Shown here one piece after another: positions 50,849 through 59,977 of a stretch of 64,000 bases of DNA (position 1 is its first letter; each line of letters starts with the position of its first letter). The stretch lies in assembly GCF_014649535.1 (NCBI RefSeq), contig NZ_BMTF01000019.1:62001-126000 (forward strand), given 5' to 3'. This DNA is from Streptomyces gelaticus (GTDB lineage: Bacteria > Actinomycetota > Actinomycetes > Streptomycetales > Streptomycetaceae). Both the position numbers and the translations under genes were made by a program. The notes beneath the pieces are model-generated. The model was given only the letters and a program-made list of their open reading frames with translations, had not been told where the DNA came from and made no database searches.

Positions 50849-51222
50849 CGCAGGTCCTCCTCAGACTGTCTCTGTACACATCAATACTGCTCACCTTATG
50901 AGGATTGGGCGCCGCTGCGAATGGCCCCGAGCGTCCAATCGTCCGGTGCGACCAGAAATGAGGGGAGCGCTCTGCCCTCCGGCGCGCGCCGGTGGCTCAC
51001 TCCGTGGCGCGCGTCCCCCGAAGAGGTGAGATGAGACCTCTTCGAGACATCGCCCATTTAGTAGGCCCATCGACTTCGACACATGACACACTATGGTCAG
51101 GCCCATCAACATCCTTGACTTTCAAGGCATTTGATCGTTAACGATCATGCAAAAACGTGCCTGTCAACGAGTGACTATGCGACCGGGCCAACCGCCCCTC
51201 CGAGCCCTACTATCGGCTCGCC
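50849..51222. other. Divergent regulatory region of hisC and the LacI gene
   Basis: A 9-bp inverted repeat CGAAGAGGT-N8-ACCTCTTCG lies at 51019-51044. The perfect palindrome TGATCGTTAACGATCA lies at 51132-51147. The stretch between them is AT-richer and contains repeats of GGCCCATC (near 51063 and 51104). No gene is seen. Confidence 0.6.
51132..51147. promoter_or_regulatory. Palindromic LacI-type operator
   Basis: TGATCGTTAACGATCA is a perfect 16-bp palindrome with a CG-TTAA-CG centre. It lies 76 bases before the LacI-family gene and is probably its autoregulatory site. Confidence 0.7.
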
Positions 51223-52335
51223 ATGACAGCAGCAGGGAAGCACCAGGTGAGCCGGACGGACACACCCCGGCGCGGCGGCCGGCAGGGACGAGCGGGAATC
51301 CGGGATGTGGCCGCCGCCGCCGGAGTCTCCATCACGACCGTCTCCGACGCGCTCAACGGCAAGGGCAGGCTCCCGGACGCCACCCGCCGCCATGTCCGCG
51401 AGGTCGCAGAGCGCCTGGGCTACCGCCCTTCCGCCGCGGCCCGCACCCTCCGTACCGGCAAGTCCGGCCTCATCGGCCTGACCGTGACGACCTACGGGGA
51501 CGAACCCTTCACCTTCACCGAATTCGCGTACTTCGCGGAGATGGCCAGAGCGGCCACCTCCGCCGCGCTCGCCCGCGGCTACGCCCTCGTCATCCTGCCC
51601 GCCACCTCACGCCACGACGTCTGGTCGAACGTCGCCCTCGACGGCACCGTCGTGATCGACCCCTCGGACCAGGACCCGGTCGTCACCGAACTCGTGCGCC
51701 AGGGTCTGCCCGTCGTCTCGGACGGCCGTCCGGCCGGCACCCTCCCGGTCACGGCCTGGGTCGACAACGACCACCGGGCCGCCGTGCTCGATCTGCTCGA
51801 CCATCTCTCCGCCGCCGGAGCCCGCCGCATCGGCCTGCTCACCGGCACCACCACCGACACGTACACCCGTCTCTCCACCAGCGCGTACCTCCACTGGTGC
51901 GAGCGCGTGGGCCAGGACCCGGTGTACGAGTCCTACCCCGCCCACGACCCGTGCGCGGGCGCGGTCGCCGCCGACCGTCTGCTGGCCCGCCCGGACCGGC
52001 CCGACGCCGTCTACGGACTCTTCGACCCCAACGGCACCGATCTGCTGGCGGCGGCCCGCCGGTACGGTCTGCGCGTCCCCGAGGACCTGCTGCTGGTCTG
52101 CTGCAGCGAGTCCACCGTGTACGCGACGACCGAGCCCCCCATCACCACCCTCTCGCTCAAGCCGCGCAGAATCGGCACGGCAGTCGTGCAGCTCCTGATC
52201 GACGCGATCGAGGGCGTGGATCAGGACGGACCGGTGGAGCAGGTCATACCGACCGAACTCATCGTGCGGACCTCCTCGCAACGCCGTCCACCCCGCACCA
52301 CGGTCAGCCCACCCCGCTCTCCGGCAGGGGATTGA
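51223..52335 (+). CDS. LacI-family transcriptional regulator
   Basis: The 370-residue repressor has an N-terminal helix-turn-helix (about 24-50, GIRDVAAAAGVSITTVSDALNGKGRL) with the hinge helix GYRPSAAARTLRTG. A periplasmic-binding-protein-like sensor domain follows (about 82-355). The sugar-side pocket region (TVYATTEPPITTLSLKP) is normal for the family. The ATG at 51223 is favoured over earlier non-coding frame. No transporter or sugar gene is adjacent, so the target may be distant or only itself. Confidence 0.93.
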   Translation: MTAAGKHQVSRTDTPRRGGRQGRAGIRDVAAAAGVSITTVSDALNGKGRLPDATRRHVREVAERLGYRPSAAARTLRTGKSGLIGLTVTTYGDEPFTFTEFAYFAEMARAATSAALARGYALVILPATSRHDVWSNVALDGTVVIDPSDQDPVVTELVRQGLPVVSDGRPAGTLPVTAWVDNDHRAAVLDLLDHLSAAGARRIGLLTGTTTDTYTRLSTSAYLHWCERVGQDPVYESYPAHDPCAGAVAADRLLARPDRPDAVYGLFDPNGTDLLAAARRYGLRVPEDLLLVCCSESTVYATTEPPITTLSLKPRRIGTAVVQLLIDAIEGVDQDGPVEQVIPTELIVRTSSQRRPPRTTVSPPRSPAGD

Positions 52336-52508
52336 TCTGGCGATTTCGGACCAATCGGTTGGTGAACCCGACGTGCGTCCGGATTCACCACCCCTGGTGC
52401 GTCACACAGCACGATCCGCATTCCTATGATGGGCGCACGACACCGCGGACCACCCCGACCAGCAGGGCCCGTCAGGTGTACGGCGGCGCGACGGTGGTGG
52501 AGGGGTCG

Positions 52509-53567
52509 ATGACACAGGGGGCCGGTCAGGAACCCGTGGTGCGGACTGCGACGTTGCGCGACTTCCGCGTACCGCCCTATGCCCAGACCCCGGTGCCGCC
52601 ATCACCACCGCACCCGGGCAACGCCGTCCCCTCCGGCGAGCCGCCGGAGGGGTACACACCCACCGCACGCGACCTTCCCGTGATCAACCGCGGTGACACC
52701 CTGGAGGTGACGGCCGTCCCCGACCCGCGGCCCGTCCCGGACCAGGGCCTCGGACCGCTGTACGTCGTCGGCGACGTCCACGGCTACCTGGACGAGCTCC
52801 ACGCCGCCCTCGCCGAGCAGGGCCTGATCGACGCCGACGGCAAATGGTCGGCGGGCAATGCCCGGCTCTGGTTCCTCGGCGACTTCACCGACCGGGGCCC
52901 CGACGGCATCGGGGTCATCGACCTCGTGATGCGCCTGTCCGCCGAGGCCGCGGCCGCCGGCGGCTACTGCAAGGCCCTGATGGGCAATCACGAACTGCTG
53001 CTCATCGGTGCCAAGCGGTTCAGCGACACCCCGGTCAACTCCGGCGCGGGCACCGCCACCTTCCAGGCCGCCTGGCTGCTCAACGGCGGCCAGAAGAACG
53101 ACATGGAGCGGCTCCAGGACGTCCACCTCCAGTGGATGTCCCGGCTCGACGCGATCGTCGAGGAGGACGGGCATCTGCTGATGCACTCCGACACGACGGC
53201 CTACCTCGAATACGGCACCACCATCGAGGACGTCAACGACACGGTGCACGCCATTCTCACGCGTAACGACGCCGATGAGTGCTGGGACCTCTTCCGCAAG
53301 CTCACCAAGCGGTTCGCCTTCCGTGACGAGTCGGGTCCGCAGGCCGTCCGGGAGCTGATGGCGACCTATGGCGGACAGCGCATCGTCCATGGTCACAGCC
53401 CCATTCCGTACCTCCTCGGAGAGGTCGGCTCGGAGGACGGCGAGGACGGATCCGGCCCCGTGGTCGAGGGTCCGCACGTGTATGCGGACGGGCTCGCGAT
53501 CGCCATGGACGGCGGAGTGACCATGGCCGGAAAGCTACTGGTCGTCCAGCTCCCCCTGCATGACTGA
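52509..53567 (+). CDS. Metallophosphoesterase (calcineurin-like)
   Basis: The ATG at 52509 has GGAGG 5 bases upstream; a GTG 36 bases earlier is in frame but less likely. Of 352 residues, the first 85 are Pro-rich. The phosphoesterase core shows YVVGDVHGYLDEL (Asp, His), FLGDFTDRGPDG (Asp), MGNHELLLIG (Asn-His) and VHGHSPIPYL (His), a complete dinuclear metal site. The GDVHG/GDFTDRG spacing is like PPP-family protein phosphatases or ApaH. The substrate is not known. Confidence 0.9.
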   Translation: MTQGAGQEPVVRTATLRDFRVPPYAQTPVPPSPPHPGNAVPSGEPPEGYTPTARDLPVINRGDTLEVTAVPDPRPVPDQGLGPLYVVGDVHGYLDELHAALAEQGLIDADGKWSAGNARLWFLGDFTDRGPDGIGVIDLVMRLSAEAAAAGGYCKALMGNHELLLIGAKRFSDTPVNSGAGTATFQAAWLLNGGQKNDMERLQDVHLQWMSRLDAIVEEDGHLLMHSDTTAYLEYGTTIEDVNDTVHAILTRNDADECWDLFRKLTKRFAFRDESGPQAVRELMATYGGQRIVHGHSPIPYLLGEVGSEDGEDGSGPVVEGPHVYADGLAIAMDGGVTMAGKLLVVQLPLHD

Positions 53568-53749
53568 CATTCTTCTGGGCAGACGCATCCACGAACTGAC
53601 CACGCCGACCACTGGGCCTATTTTCGGAAACCCCCTGTCACCCCGTGCCGTGGGCGCTCTACCATCGGCGTATCAGTAGCAGGCTCTCCTCCGTTTCCGC
53701 CCAACTGCCCGTCCTGAGCGGGCATTCAGGCCCGACGGAGCATCGGGGG

Positions 53750-54568
53750 ATGCACATGAACAGCGCTCCGCACCTGCTGGCCGAGGACCGACCCGAGTAC
53801 GAGCGGATCCTCGACGACGCACTGCGCCATGCCCACGACCGGCCGGATCTGGCCGCGGTCGGCGAGCGGCTCAACGCCGTGCAGCTGCGCACCATGGCAC
53901 TGGACGCCACGGAGCTGATCACGTCCACGGCCGCCACCGAGTACGAGAACTATGTGCAGGCCCGGGAGGAACTGCGCGGCCCCGCCGAAGGGGAGGACCA
54001 GGACGCAGGACCCGGCATCGCCCGCCCGCATCGGTCGGGCGCCGGCATAGGGGCCGTGGTCACGGTCCTGGCGCCGGTGCTCGCCGGAACCGCCGCGTTC
54101 ATATTCCTGCTGGCCGGCTATCTGCTGAGGCTGCTCGACCCACCACCGTCGTTCGCCTCCACCATGGTCTCCGCCGGCTGGTTCTTCGCAGCGGTCACGG
54201 CCGCCGCCATCCTGGCAGCCGCCGTCGGGCTGCTCATCACCGCGCTGCGCAACGGATCGGATTCGCAGCCCGTCGACGACGACGAGGACGAACTGCCGGA
54301 GGACGTGGCACGGGCCAGGGAGGCATGGCGCCATGCCCTGCTGGAGCGCGGCATCCTGCCGTTCCTGCGGGACGCGCTCGCCGACCCCGAGGCCGGTCCC
54401 GCCGCGCGCACCCCGCTGCCCTCGGCGAACCGCATCCCGAAGGTCGGCTACAGCCGGCCGGACTTCTCCAGTCCGGGCGACGGCCCGGCGGCGGGCCCCC
54501 GCCCGACATTCACCTCGCCCGACTTCACCAGCCCCGACTTCGGCGGCCCGGAGCACGAGCTGGACTGA
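53750..54568 (+). CDS. Two-helix membrane protein with SPDF-repeat tail
   Basis: The 272-residue protein (ATG at 53750; ATG at 53756 also possible) begins with a soluble helical domain of about 85 residues (LAEDRPEYERILDDALRHAHDR). Two membrane helices follow at about 100-128 and 140-165, then a charged loop and a tail with the repeated words RPDFSSP, FTSPDF and TSPDF. I do not know the family. The tail looks like a binding site for a partner, perhaps after phosphorylation. Confidence 0.75.
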   Translation: MHMNSAPHLLAEDRPEYERILDDALRHAHDRPDLAAVGERLNAVQLRTMALDATELITSTAATEYENYVQAREELRGPAEGEDQDAGPGIARPHRSGAGIGAVVTVLAPVLAGTAAFIFLLAGYLLRLLDPPPSFASTMVSAGWFFAAVTAAAILAAAVGLLITALRNGSDSQPVDDDEDELPEDVARAREAWRHALLERGILPFLRDALADPEAGPAARTPLPSANRIPKVGYSRPDFSSPGDGPAAGPRPTFTSPDFTSPDFGGPEHELD

Positions 54569-54646
54569 CCGGGTTCGCACCCCGGACGAACGGCGGGCCC
54601 GGCCGCCCCGGAAGCCCGAGCCTCCGGGGCGGCTGCTCGTCCCGGA

Positions 54647-56461
54647 TCAGTCCGCGATCGGCAGATAGACCCGGTTGCCGGCCGCCGCGAATTCCTTGGA
54701 CTTCTCCGCCATGCCCGCCTCGATCTCCGCCTGCGAACCGCCGTGCTCGCGCCGGATGTCCTGGGAGATCTTCATCGAACAGAATTTCGGGCCGCACATC
54801 GAGCAGAAGTGCGCCGTCTTCGCCGGCTCGGCAGGCAGCGTCTCGTCGTGGAACTCCCGTGCGGTGTCCGGGTCGAGAGCCAGGTTGAACTGGTCCTCCC
54901 AGCGGAACTCGAAACGGGCGTCGGAGAGCGCGTCGTCCCAGTCCTGCGCCCCCGGGTGCCCCTTGGCGAGGTCCGCCGCGTGCGCCGCGATCTTGTAGGT
55001 GATGACGCCGGTCTTCACATCGTCCCGGTTGGGCAGGCCGAGGTGCTCCTTCGGCGTGACGTAGCAGAGCATCGCCGTCCCCCACCACGCGATCATCGCC
55101 GCGCCTATGCCCGAGGTGATGTGGTCGTACGCCGGCGCGACATCGGTGGTCAGCGGGCCGAGCGTATAGAAGGGCGCCTCCTCGCAGATCTCCTGCTGGA
55201 GGTCGATGTTCTCCTTGATCTTGTGCATCGGGACATGGCCCGGCCCCTCGATCATGGTCTGGACGCCGAACCGCTTGGCGACCGCGTTCAGCTCGCCCAG
55301 CGTGCGCAGTTCGGCGAACTGCGCCTCGTCGTTGGCGTCGGCGATCGAACCGGGACGCAGCCCGTCGCCCAGCGAGTACGTCACGTCGTAGCGCGCGAGG
55401 ATCTCGCAGAGCTCCTCGAAGTGCTCGTACAGGAACGACTCCTTGTGGTGCGCGAGGCACCACGCCGCCATGATCGAGCCGCCGCGGGAGACGATGCCGG
55501 TCCTGCGGCGGGCGGTCAGTGGGACGTACGGCAGGCGCACGCCGGCGTGGACCGTCATGTAGTCGACGCCCTGCTCGGCCTGCTCGATGACGGTGTCCTT
55601 GTAGATCTCCCAGGTGAGTTCCTCCGCCCGGCCGTCGACCTTTTCGAGAGCCTGGTAGAGCGGAACGGTGCCGATCGGCACGGGGGAGTTGCGCAGAACC
55701 CACTCACGGGTGGTGTGAATGTTGCGGCCGGTGGACAGATCCATGACGGTGTCGGCGCCCCAACGCGTCGCCCACGTCATTTTCTCCACCTCCTCCTCGA
55801 TGGAGGACGTCACCGCGGAGTTGCCGATGTTGGCATTGACCTTCACCAGGAACCGCTTGCCGATGATCACCGGCTCGATCTCGGGGTGGTTGACGTTGGC
55901 GGGCAGCACGGCCCGGCCGGCCGCGATCTCCGCGCGCACCACCTCGGGCCCGACGTTCTCCCGGATCGCCACGTACTCCATCTCCGGGGTGATGTCGCCC
56001 CGGCGGGCGTACGCGAGCTGGGTCACCGGCTGCCCGTCGCGGCTGCGTCGCGGCAGGCGCGGACGGCCGGGGAAGACCGCGTCGAGGTTGCGCAGCCCTT
56101 CCCCGAGCTCGCGGCTTCGCTCGAGCAGGGGAGACCCCATTCGCGGCGAGGTGTGCTTGAGCCCGTCGTCCTCGGGGCGGACGGGGCGGCCGGGGTACTC
56201 CTCGGTGTCGCCGCGGGCGACGATCCAGTTCTCCCGCAGCGGTGCGAGCCCGCGGCGGACATCGGTCTCGACGGTGGGGTCGGTGTACGGCCCCGACGTG
56301 TCGTACAGCGTCACGTCCTTGCCGTTGGTGAGGTGCACCTGACGGACCGGCACCCGGAGGTCAGGGCGCGAGCCCTGGACGTACCCCTTGTGCCAGCCGA
56401 TGGACTTCCGGGCCTCGTCGCTCTGGTCCGAGGCAGGCGTGCGTGCGTCCGCTGTGGTCAT
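54647..56461 (-). CDS. thiC: Phosphomethylpyrimidine synthase
   Basis: The 604-residue radical-SAM enzyme makes the pyrimidine half of thiamine (HMP-P) from aminoimidazole ribotide. Motifs include MGSPLLERSRELGEGLRN, YVAIRENVGPEVVRAEIA, VNANIGNSAVTSSIEEEV, DGLRPGSIADAND, EGPGHVPMHKI and the C-terminal [4Fe-4S] cluster motif CSMCGPKFC. The start is ATG at 56461, directly after a TPP riboswitch. Confidence 0.97.
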   Translation of the reverse strand: MTTADARTPASDQSDEARKSIGWHKGYVQGSRPDLRVPVRQVHLTNGKDVTLYDTSGPYTDPTVETDVRRGLAPLRENWIVARGDTEEYPGRPVRPEDDGLKHTSPRMGSPLLERSRELGEGLRNLDAVFPGRPRLPRRSRDGQPVTQLAYARRGDITPEMEYVAIRENVGPEVVRAEIAAGRAVLPANVNHPEIEPVIIGKRFLVKVNANIGNSAVTSSIEEEVEKMTWATRWGADTVMDLSTGRNIHTTREWVLRNSPVPIGTVPLYQALEKVDGRAEELTWEIYKDTVIEQAEQGVDYMTVHAGVRLPYVPLTARRRTGIVSRGGSIMAAWCLAHHKESFLYEHFEELCEILARYDVTYSLGDGLRPGSIADANDEAQFAELRTLGELNAVAKRFGVQTMIEGPGHVPMHKIKENIDLQQEICEEAPFYTLGPLTTDVAPAYDHITSGIGAAMIAWWGTAMLCYVTPKEHLGLPNRDDVKTGVITYKIAAHAADLAKGHPGAQDWDDALSDARFEFRWEDQFNLALDPDTAREFHDETLPAEPAKTAHFCSMCGPKFCSMKISQDIRREHGGSQAEIEAGMAEKSKEFAAAGNRVYLPIAD

Positions 56462-56470
56462 GAGACCTAC

Positions 56471-56577
56471 TCCCTACGCCGGCATTACCCGGTAACAGGT
56501 TCGGCGGTCGGCGCAGCCCTCTCCGTACGGACGTACGGATATCAGCGCCCTCTCAGCCCGGTGCTCCGAGCTCCCGC
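56471..56577 (-). promoter_or_regulatory. TPP riboswitch of thiC
   Basis: Read on the minus strand, the leader contains CACCGGGCTGAGAGGGCGCT, then an optional P3 hairpin (ATCCGTACGTCCGTACGG), the conserved GAACCTGTTACCGGGTAA and TGCCGGCGTAGGGAG just before the start. This is the full TPP (THI-box) aptamer. Bound TPP should block thiC translation. Confidence 0.95.
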
Positions 56578-56657
56578 GTGTGCAAAGGTCCCTCCACGCT
56601 AGCGCCCCGTCCGGCGTAATGAACAGTGGGCCCGTCCCTTCTTGCGATGATCGGCCG

Positions 56658-57980
56658 GTGACGTCCCTCCAGCTCGACCACGAACCGCAGAGCCATCAGC
56701 ACGGCCACTCGCACAGCCATGGTCCTGCCGCACCCGTCTCCAAACATCTGCGCAAGGTCATCGCGGCCGTACTGATCCCGTTCGCCACCGCCGTCCTCGT
56801 CGGTCTGGTGGCGCTCTGGCCGGGCGGTGCGCCGACGCACGAGCGGACCGGCGTCGGATTCGACCGGCAGACCCAGCAGGGAAAGGTGGTGAATGTCGAC
56901 ATGGTGGACTGCAAGTCCGTGAACGCGGTCCAGACACCCATGAACGGGGACACCACGCCACCCTCGGGGAAGGGAAGGGGGCTGTGCAAGAAGGCCACGA
57001 TCGAGGTGACGACCGGTCACGACAAGGGCCGCACCTTCGTCGAGGTCGTCCAGCCCGACGCACCGCGCCAATTGCGCCAGGATCAGGGAGTGGTCGTGGC
57101 GTACGCCCCGGACGCGCCCCGCGATCTGCAGTACTCGGTGACGGACGTGAACCGGAAGTTCCCGATGGCCCTGCTGGCCGGGATCTTCGCCCTGGCCGTG
57201 GTCGCGGTGGGCCGCATGCGCGGGGTGATGGCACTGGTCGCACTGACGGTGTCGTTCGCGGTGCTGACCCTGTTCATCCTCCCGGCCATTCTCCAGGGCT
57301 CGAATCCGCTGCTCGTCGCGGTGGTCGGGGCCAGCGCGATCATGCTCATCGCGCTCTACATGTGCCACGGTCCGACCGCCCGCACCTCGGTCGCGGTGAT
57401 CGGCACGCTGATCTCACTGCTGCTGATCGGACTGCTCGGATCGCTCTTCATCGGCTGGGCGAGCCTGACCGGCAACACCGATGACAACACCGGCCTCATC
57501 CATGGCCTGTACCCGCACATCGACATGAGCGGTCTGCTGCTGGCCGGTGTCATCATCGGCTCGCTCGGGGTCCTCGACGATGTGACCGTGACCCAGACCT
57601 CGGCGGTCTGGGAACTGCACCAGGCGAACCCGACTCTGGGCGTGCGTGGCCTCTACCGGGCAGGGATCAGGATCGGACGCGACCACATCGCCTCGGTCGT
57701 CAATACGCTGGTGCTCGCCTACGCGGGCGCCGCACTGCCGTTGCTGCTGCTGTTCTCCGTCGCGCAGAGCAGCATGGGGACGGTGGCCAACAGCGAGCTG
57801 GTGGCGGAGGAGATCGTACGAACGCTGGTCGGCTCGATCGGACTGGTCGCCTCGGTGCCGGTGACGACGGTGCTCGCTGCGCTGGTCGTCTCCGCGGACC
57901 GCACAGGGCTCGGTGCGGAAGCCAGGGCTTCGGCACCCGTACGGGCCGGGAAAGGCCGTCGTCGTAGGACGAAGCCCTGA
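56658..57980 (+). CDS. YibE/F-family membrane protein with His-rich N-terminus
   Basis: GTG at 56658 gives 440 residues. The N-terminus (SHQHGHSHSHGPAAP) is His-rich and may bind metal. A membrane helix (about 35-57) is followed by an extracytoplasmic domain of about 115 residues, then seven to eight helices (YibE/F domain, for example PMALLAGIFALAVVAVGRM and HIDMSGLLLAGVIIGSLGVLDD). Family members are membrane proteins of unknown transport role. It is divergent from thiC, and the TPP riboswitch lies within the shared upstream region. Confidence 0.9.
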   Translation: MTSLQLDHEPQSHQHGHSHSHGPAAPVSKHLRKVIAAVLIPFATAVLVGLVALWPGGAPTHERTGVGFDRQTQQGKVVNVDMVDCKSVNAVQTPMNGDTTPPSGKGRGLCKKATIEVTTGHDKGRTFVEVVQPDAPRQLRQDQGVVVAYAPDAPRDLQYSVTDVNRKFPMALLAGIFALAVVAVGRMRGVMALVALTVSFAVLTLFILPAILQGSNPLLVAVVGASAIMLIALYMCHGPTARTSVAVIGTLISLLLIGLLGSLFIGWASLTGNTDDNTGLIHGLYPHIDMSGLLLAGVIIGSLGVLDDVTVTQTSAVWELHQANPTLGVRGLYRAGIRIGRDHIASVVNTLVLAYAGAALPLLLLFSVAQSSMGTVANSELVAEEIVRTLVGSIGLVASVPVTTVLAALVVSADRTGLGAEARASAPVRAGKGRRRRTKP

Positions 57981-58063
57981 ACGTCTCCGTCAGGTAAGCA
58001 ATTTTCACCCGTTCGGCAGATACCGTGTTCGACCGGTGAACCGGTCGGCAGCGCCCGTTCCCG

Positions 58064-58474
58064 TCAGCCGGCGTTCTGTTCCTCGGCGAGGATCCGGCCC
58101 AGAGCATCCTCCAGATTGCCCTCGAAGTCACCCAGCGTGCACTCCTGCCCGAGCGGCACAAGCTTGTCGGTCCGGTCGAGAAAAGCCACAAGCGGTGCCG
58201 TACCGGCCCTGAAGAGGGCCCGGTCCTCGCCGACCTGAAGCCGGATATGTACGTCGGAGAGTCCCTCGGGTTCAGTGGGTCCGATGTGCACATCACCGTC
58301 ACCACTGGGGCTGTTGAGGCCGTCGAGCAGCAGCTCACGGCCGAATGCCCAGGTGACGGGGGCGTCACCTGGCAGATGGAAGGTCATCCGGATCGCATAC
58401 GGATCGCAGACCTCGTACCGGAGCTCCACCGGGATCCGGAAAGAGAGCTCCTCGGAGACGAGGAAGCTCATCAT
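58064..58474 (-). CDS. ssgA: Sporulation and cell-division activator SsgA
   Basis: The 136-residue protein (second Met 3 bases downstream also possible) has the typical sequence SFLVSEELSFRIPVELRYEV, DAPVTWAFGRELLLDGL and DVHIGPTEPEGLSDVHIRL. SsgA belongs to the SALP family, found only in morphologically complex actinomycetes. It localises SsgB and FtsZ for sporulation septa and stimulates peptidoglycan breaks. Its control gene ssgR lies directly upstream on the same strand. In S. coelicolor, from memory, ssgA depends on SsgR rather than on the whi genes. Confidence 0.97.
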   Translation of the reverse strand: MMSFLVSEELSFRIPVELRYEVCDPYAIRMTFHLPGDAPVTWAFGRELLLDGLNSPSGDGDVHIGPTEPEGLSDVHIRLQVGEDRALFRAGTAPLVAFLDRTDKLVPLGQECTLGDFEGNLEDALGRILAEEQNAG

Positions 58475-58602
58475 GACCTCAGCTTGAACCGACTCGCGCA
58501 TCGTTCAACCCCGCAGTAGATGAATCTGGCCAGGAATAATCCCCCGTGGCCCTATTGACGCCATCGTGGTGCACGCGATAGCAGATCACAAGGAGTGATT
58601 TT

Positions 58603-59373
58603 TCAGATACTGATAGAGAACACGAACGAACGCAAGAGGCTGGTTACTTCGCCACGTAGTTGTTCGACTGCGGGGAGCAATCGACTCTCCTGTTCCAAGG
58701 GTACGGAAATCGCCATCGCGGCGGCGGTGAATCCGGCCGTGATCGGGATGGCCGCGCAGACCGTGCCCAGGACGTACTCCTGTCGCTCGATGACAGGTTC
58801 CGTCCGACCCAGCGACCGCAGTCGTTCGAGGAGTGCCGCGCGGTCCTTCACCGAATAGCGGGTCAGCGGGCGCACAGGGTGACGGTCCAGGTGGTCCTCG
58901 CGCGCCTTCTCGTCGAGCTGGCTCAGCAGGCACTGGCCGATCGCGTGGGCGTGCCCGGTCTCCCGGAAGGACGCCCATTCGTCGACGGCGGGGTTGGCGG
59001 GGGTGTCGGCGACCGCGACGAGTTCGATCTCACCCTCGCGGTAGACGGCGCAGTACACCGGTGCGCCGATGGTGTCTCGCCAGCGGCCCAGCGACTCGGC
59101 CATCCTGCTGCGGCGATTCTGCAACGTACCCTCGCCGACCAGGCGTTCGGCCGCGTTACCCATGAGGAAGACGCCGTTCTCCCGGCGCAGATAGCCTTCG
59201 TGCGTCAGGGTGCGCAGCAGATGGTAGGCCGTGGGAAGTGGAAGTCCTGCCTCCCTGGCCAGTTGCTTCGCGGGCGCCCCGTCACGATGAGCGACCGCGG
59301 CCTCCAGCAGCCTCAGCGCTCGCTGCACCGAACCGATCAGCGTCGGGGCAGCAGCGCTCGATGCCGTGGTCAA
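58603..59373 (-). CDS. ssgR: IclR-family activator SsgR
   Basis: The 256-residue protein has an N-terminal winged HTH (about 12-75, SVQRALRLLEAAVAHRDGAPAKQLAREAGLPLPTAYHLLRTLTHEG) and a C-terminal IclR effector domain (about 90-250). The only in-frame start near the family N-terminus (TTASSAAAPTLIGS) is TTG at 59373. SsgR is the direct activator of ssgA, 128 bases downstream. A perfect GTGGGGGC-C-GCCCCCAC inverted repeat lies upstream at 59414-59430. Confidence 0.95.
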   Translation of the reverse strand: MTTASSAAAPTLIGSVQRALRLLEAAVAHRDGAPAKQLAREAGLPLPTAYHLLRTLTHEGYLRRENGVFLMGNAAERLVGEGTLQNRRSRMAESLGRWRDTIGAPVYCAVYREGEIELVAVADTPANPAVDEWASFRETGHAHAIGQCLLSQLDEKAREDHLDRHPVRPLTRYSVKDRAALLERLRSLGRTEPVIERQEYVLGTVCAAIPITAGFTAAAMAISVPLEQESRLLPAVEQLRGEVTSLLRSFVFSISI

Positions 59374-59413
59374 CAGTCACCCCCAGGCATGGTGACGGGT
59401 GGTCATCCCGCCT

Positions 59414-59430
59414 GTGGGGGCCGCCCCCAC
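59414..59430. promoter_or_regulatory. Inverted repeat upstream of ssgR
   Basis: The 17-base GTGGGGGC-C-GCCCCCAC element lies 41-57 bases before the ssgR start. It could be an operator or a small hairpin in the leader. Confidence 0.4.
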
Positions 59431-59616
59431 GGGCTGCCACATGGCTGGGGTCCGGAGACCGAACGCCGTACAAACCACTGGTCAGTGTGGCGACGGACTA
59501 TTGATTCCCAGGCAGTGGCAGCGAACTGCCACTGTATCGGCCGGGTCCGCGGGGAGCGTCGTTTCGCCTTCCGCTTAGCTCAGCTGGGCTAACGCCCCGG
59601 CCGGTCTCCGATCGTC

Positions 59617-59835
59617 CTACCAGTCGCCGCGCGAGGAGGACGACGACATGAACTTGCGTACGACGAAGACGAGCCCGCCGACCAGGATCACGAAGATCAG
59701 GACCTTGAAGAGCAGTCCGATCACGAACCCGACCACGCTGGCGATCAGACCGCCGAACACGACGATCGCGATGACCGGCACCGCGATCCACTTCACCCAC
59801 CAGGGCATCCCAGCGAATATCTCCCGCACGGCCAT
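59617..59835 (-). CDS. Small two-helix membrane protein (DUF5326 type)
   Basis: The 72-residue protein has helices at about 12-34 (WVKWIAVPVIAIVVFGGLIAS) and 36-60 (FVIGLLFKVLIFVILVGGL), then a short basic/Ser tail ending RGDW. It is conserved in streptomycetes as far as I recall. Its function is unknown. Confidence 0.85.
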   Translation of the reverse strand: MAVREIFAGMPWWVKWIAVPVIAIVVFGGLIASVVGFVIGLLFKVLIFVILVGGLVFVVRKFMSSSSSRGDW

Positions 59836-59977
59836 CGTCCCTACCTCGTCTCCTTGAGTTCCTGCTTCGATGCTAGAGGCGCGGAGGAGGCCGACGGGGG
59901 TTGCGCAGCCCTTGAAGTCCCCTGATCGACCCCTGAGGGATCCCTGAGACCGGACCCCTGCCCTCCGGTGGACCGGC

